Shown here: positions 63,402 to 64,000 of the stretch, in pieces | Numbering within the stretch: the first letter of the stretch is position 1 | How the letters are laid out: every line of letters starts with the position of its first letter | Assembly (NCBI RefSeq): GCF_047731265.1 | Contig: NZ_CP159835.1 | Location: forward strand, 1,116,001 to 1,180,000 | DNA: 64,000 bases | Source: Patiriisocius sp047731265 | GTDB lineage: Bacteria > Bacteroidota > Bacteroidia > Flavobacteriales > Flavobacteriaceae | Reading direction: 5' to 3' | Notes under the pieces: model-generated | The model's input: only the letters and a program-made list of their open reading frames with translations | Databases searched by the model: none | Told to the model about the DNA's origin: nothing | Made by a program: the position numbers and the translations under genes

Positions 63402-64000
63402 TTAAGACAGGTGGTTAATTGCATTTTTGATTCTTAGAAGGGCCTCTTCTTTTCCTAAAACACTTACAATATCAAAAACATCGGGTCCTTTCATTGCGCC
63501 TACCAATGCGAGCCTCATAGGCATCATTATTTTTCCAAAACTAATTTCATTATCAGTAATCCACCCCTTTATAATGGCAGAAACAGACGCAGCGGTAAAA
63601 ACCGTCTCACCTTCCAAAATGGTAGCAACTGAGGTCAAATATCTTGCGGTGTCTTCTTTAAACGCTTTTTTACTTGCTTTTTCGTCATATGATGCTGGTG
63701 TCTCAAAAAAGAAGCTCCCCTGCTCCCATAAATCTGAAACAAAATTTGCGCGTTCTTTTATCAATCCTACAATGGTTATTAGATTAAGAGCGTTTACGTC
63801 TTTTGCTTTTTTAATTATGTAAGGCTGGTGTTCTCGTAAATAGTCCTCAAACTCTAACGCTAAGACACCATTTTCTTGCTTTTGAAGATACTGGTTTTGA
63901 AACCAAATCGATTTTTTAGGGTCAAAACGAGCTCCAGATTTATTTACATTTTCAAGCGAAAAAGCTTCAATTAAATCTTCCAAACTAAAAAGTTCTTGTT
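63402..64000 (-). CDS. gltX: Glutamyl-tRNA synthetase, C-terminal part (cut by window edge)
   Basis: The visible ~199 codons are the C-terminal third of GluRS: FSLEDLIEAFSLENVNKSGA and FDPKKSIWFQNQYL (the KMSKS-distal domain) followed by the helical anticodon-binding domain ending FDIVSVLGKEEALLRIKNAI. The frame is open through the right edge, so the start and the HIGH/KMSKS motifs lie outside. An apparent internal start at 63983 is a TTG within the gene. GluRS charges tRNA-Glu. Confidence 0.95.
   Translation of the reverse strand, partial: QELFSLEDLIEAFSLENVNKSGARFDPKKSIWFQNQYLQKQENGVLALEFEDYLREHQPYIIKKAKDVNALNLITIVGLIKERANFVSDLWEQGSFFFETPASYDEKASKKAFKEDTARYLTSVATILEGETVFTAASVSAIIKGWITDNEISFGKIMMPMRLALVGAMKGPDVFDIVSVLGKEEALLRIKNAINHLS

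Overview
The window reads as chromosome of a low-GC member of Bacteroidota, most likely a marine Flavobacteriaceae. Support comes from a type IX secretion (T9SS) sorting domain, a SusD-like lipoprotein, carboxypeptidase-regulatory TonB-type receptors, lipoproteins with acidic residues right after the lipid cysteine, and promoters of the Bacteroidota form TTTG-N19-TANNTTTG. I see no rRNA, CRISPR array, prophage or transposase. Two tRNAs are present.

Layout. 1-728: start of recJ (cut by the edge). 843-1433: AhpD/CMD-fold gene. 1636-4367: a badly decayed fecR plus TonB-dependent receptor pair. 4375-7643: rsmI, an orphan SusD-like lipoprotein and a conserved flavobacterial protein of unknown function. 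7832-10110: tdk-alr-mscL, closed by a terminator; then asd. 11396-16847: an unusual block, a dead DoxX gene, a diheme surface lipoprotein, a seven-repeat FG-GAP/ASPIC-UnbV protein exported by T9SS, a second diheme lipoprotein, a terminator, and an intact DoxX gene. 17013-22851: prolyl oligopeptidase, an ABC ATPase without permease, a small membrane protein, HupE/UreJ-like, GreA-like and an FAD amine oxidase. 22973-28651: lipid-synthesis and translation cluster pdxA / DUF177-rpmF / fabH-accB-accC, with divergent ribE. 29066-31297: tRNA(CAT), mce, rbfA and a LolC/E-like permease. 31333-33102: two broken genes, one a T9SS cargo split by a 5-bp tandem duplication, the other a lipoprotein gene with four TAA codons in one otherwise open frame. 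33103-43157: dusB, a TonB-type receptor, lepA, a small lipoprotein, a Na+/H+ antiporter with TrkA domain and an amino-acid permease with USP domain. 43357-51391: metallo-hydrolase, subtilase, M1 peptidase, rnpA, DUF4349 lipoprotein and C-terminal processing protease. 51569-53613: GNAT, rpiB, a 0.7-kb AT-rich gap and a DUF2007 protein. 53879-64000: rnr, LysE-type exporter, tRNA-Cys, folB, glnS, a three-gene YtxH/DUF1469 operon, a lipoprotein, an SPFH protein, a small barrel and the 3' end of gltX.

How it works together. Most of the window is housekeeping: precursor supply for envelope and translation (alr, asd, accBC, fabH, rpmF, rbfA, lepA, rnr, glnS, gltX) interleaved with envelope proteins. 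The accessory content is gene remnants and surface proteins. The nonsense lesions in the dead genes are mostly what C-to-T change would produce, and most of the frameshifts lie in short homopolymers, so these look like recent decay, not foreign DNA.

Best candidates for a closer look: the duplicated DoxX/diheme/FG-GAP block; the seven TGTTMATA motifs packed between rpiB and the DUF2007 gene (possible replication origin or regulatory region); the CAT-anticodon tRNA with a six-base T loop; and the single-frame lipoprotein gene interrupted only by TAA codons.
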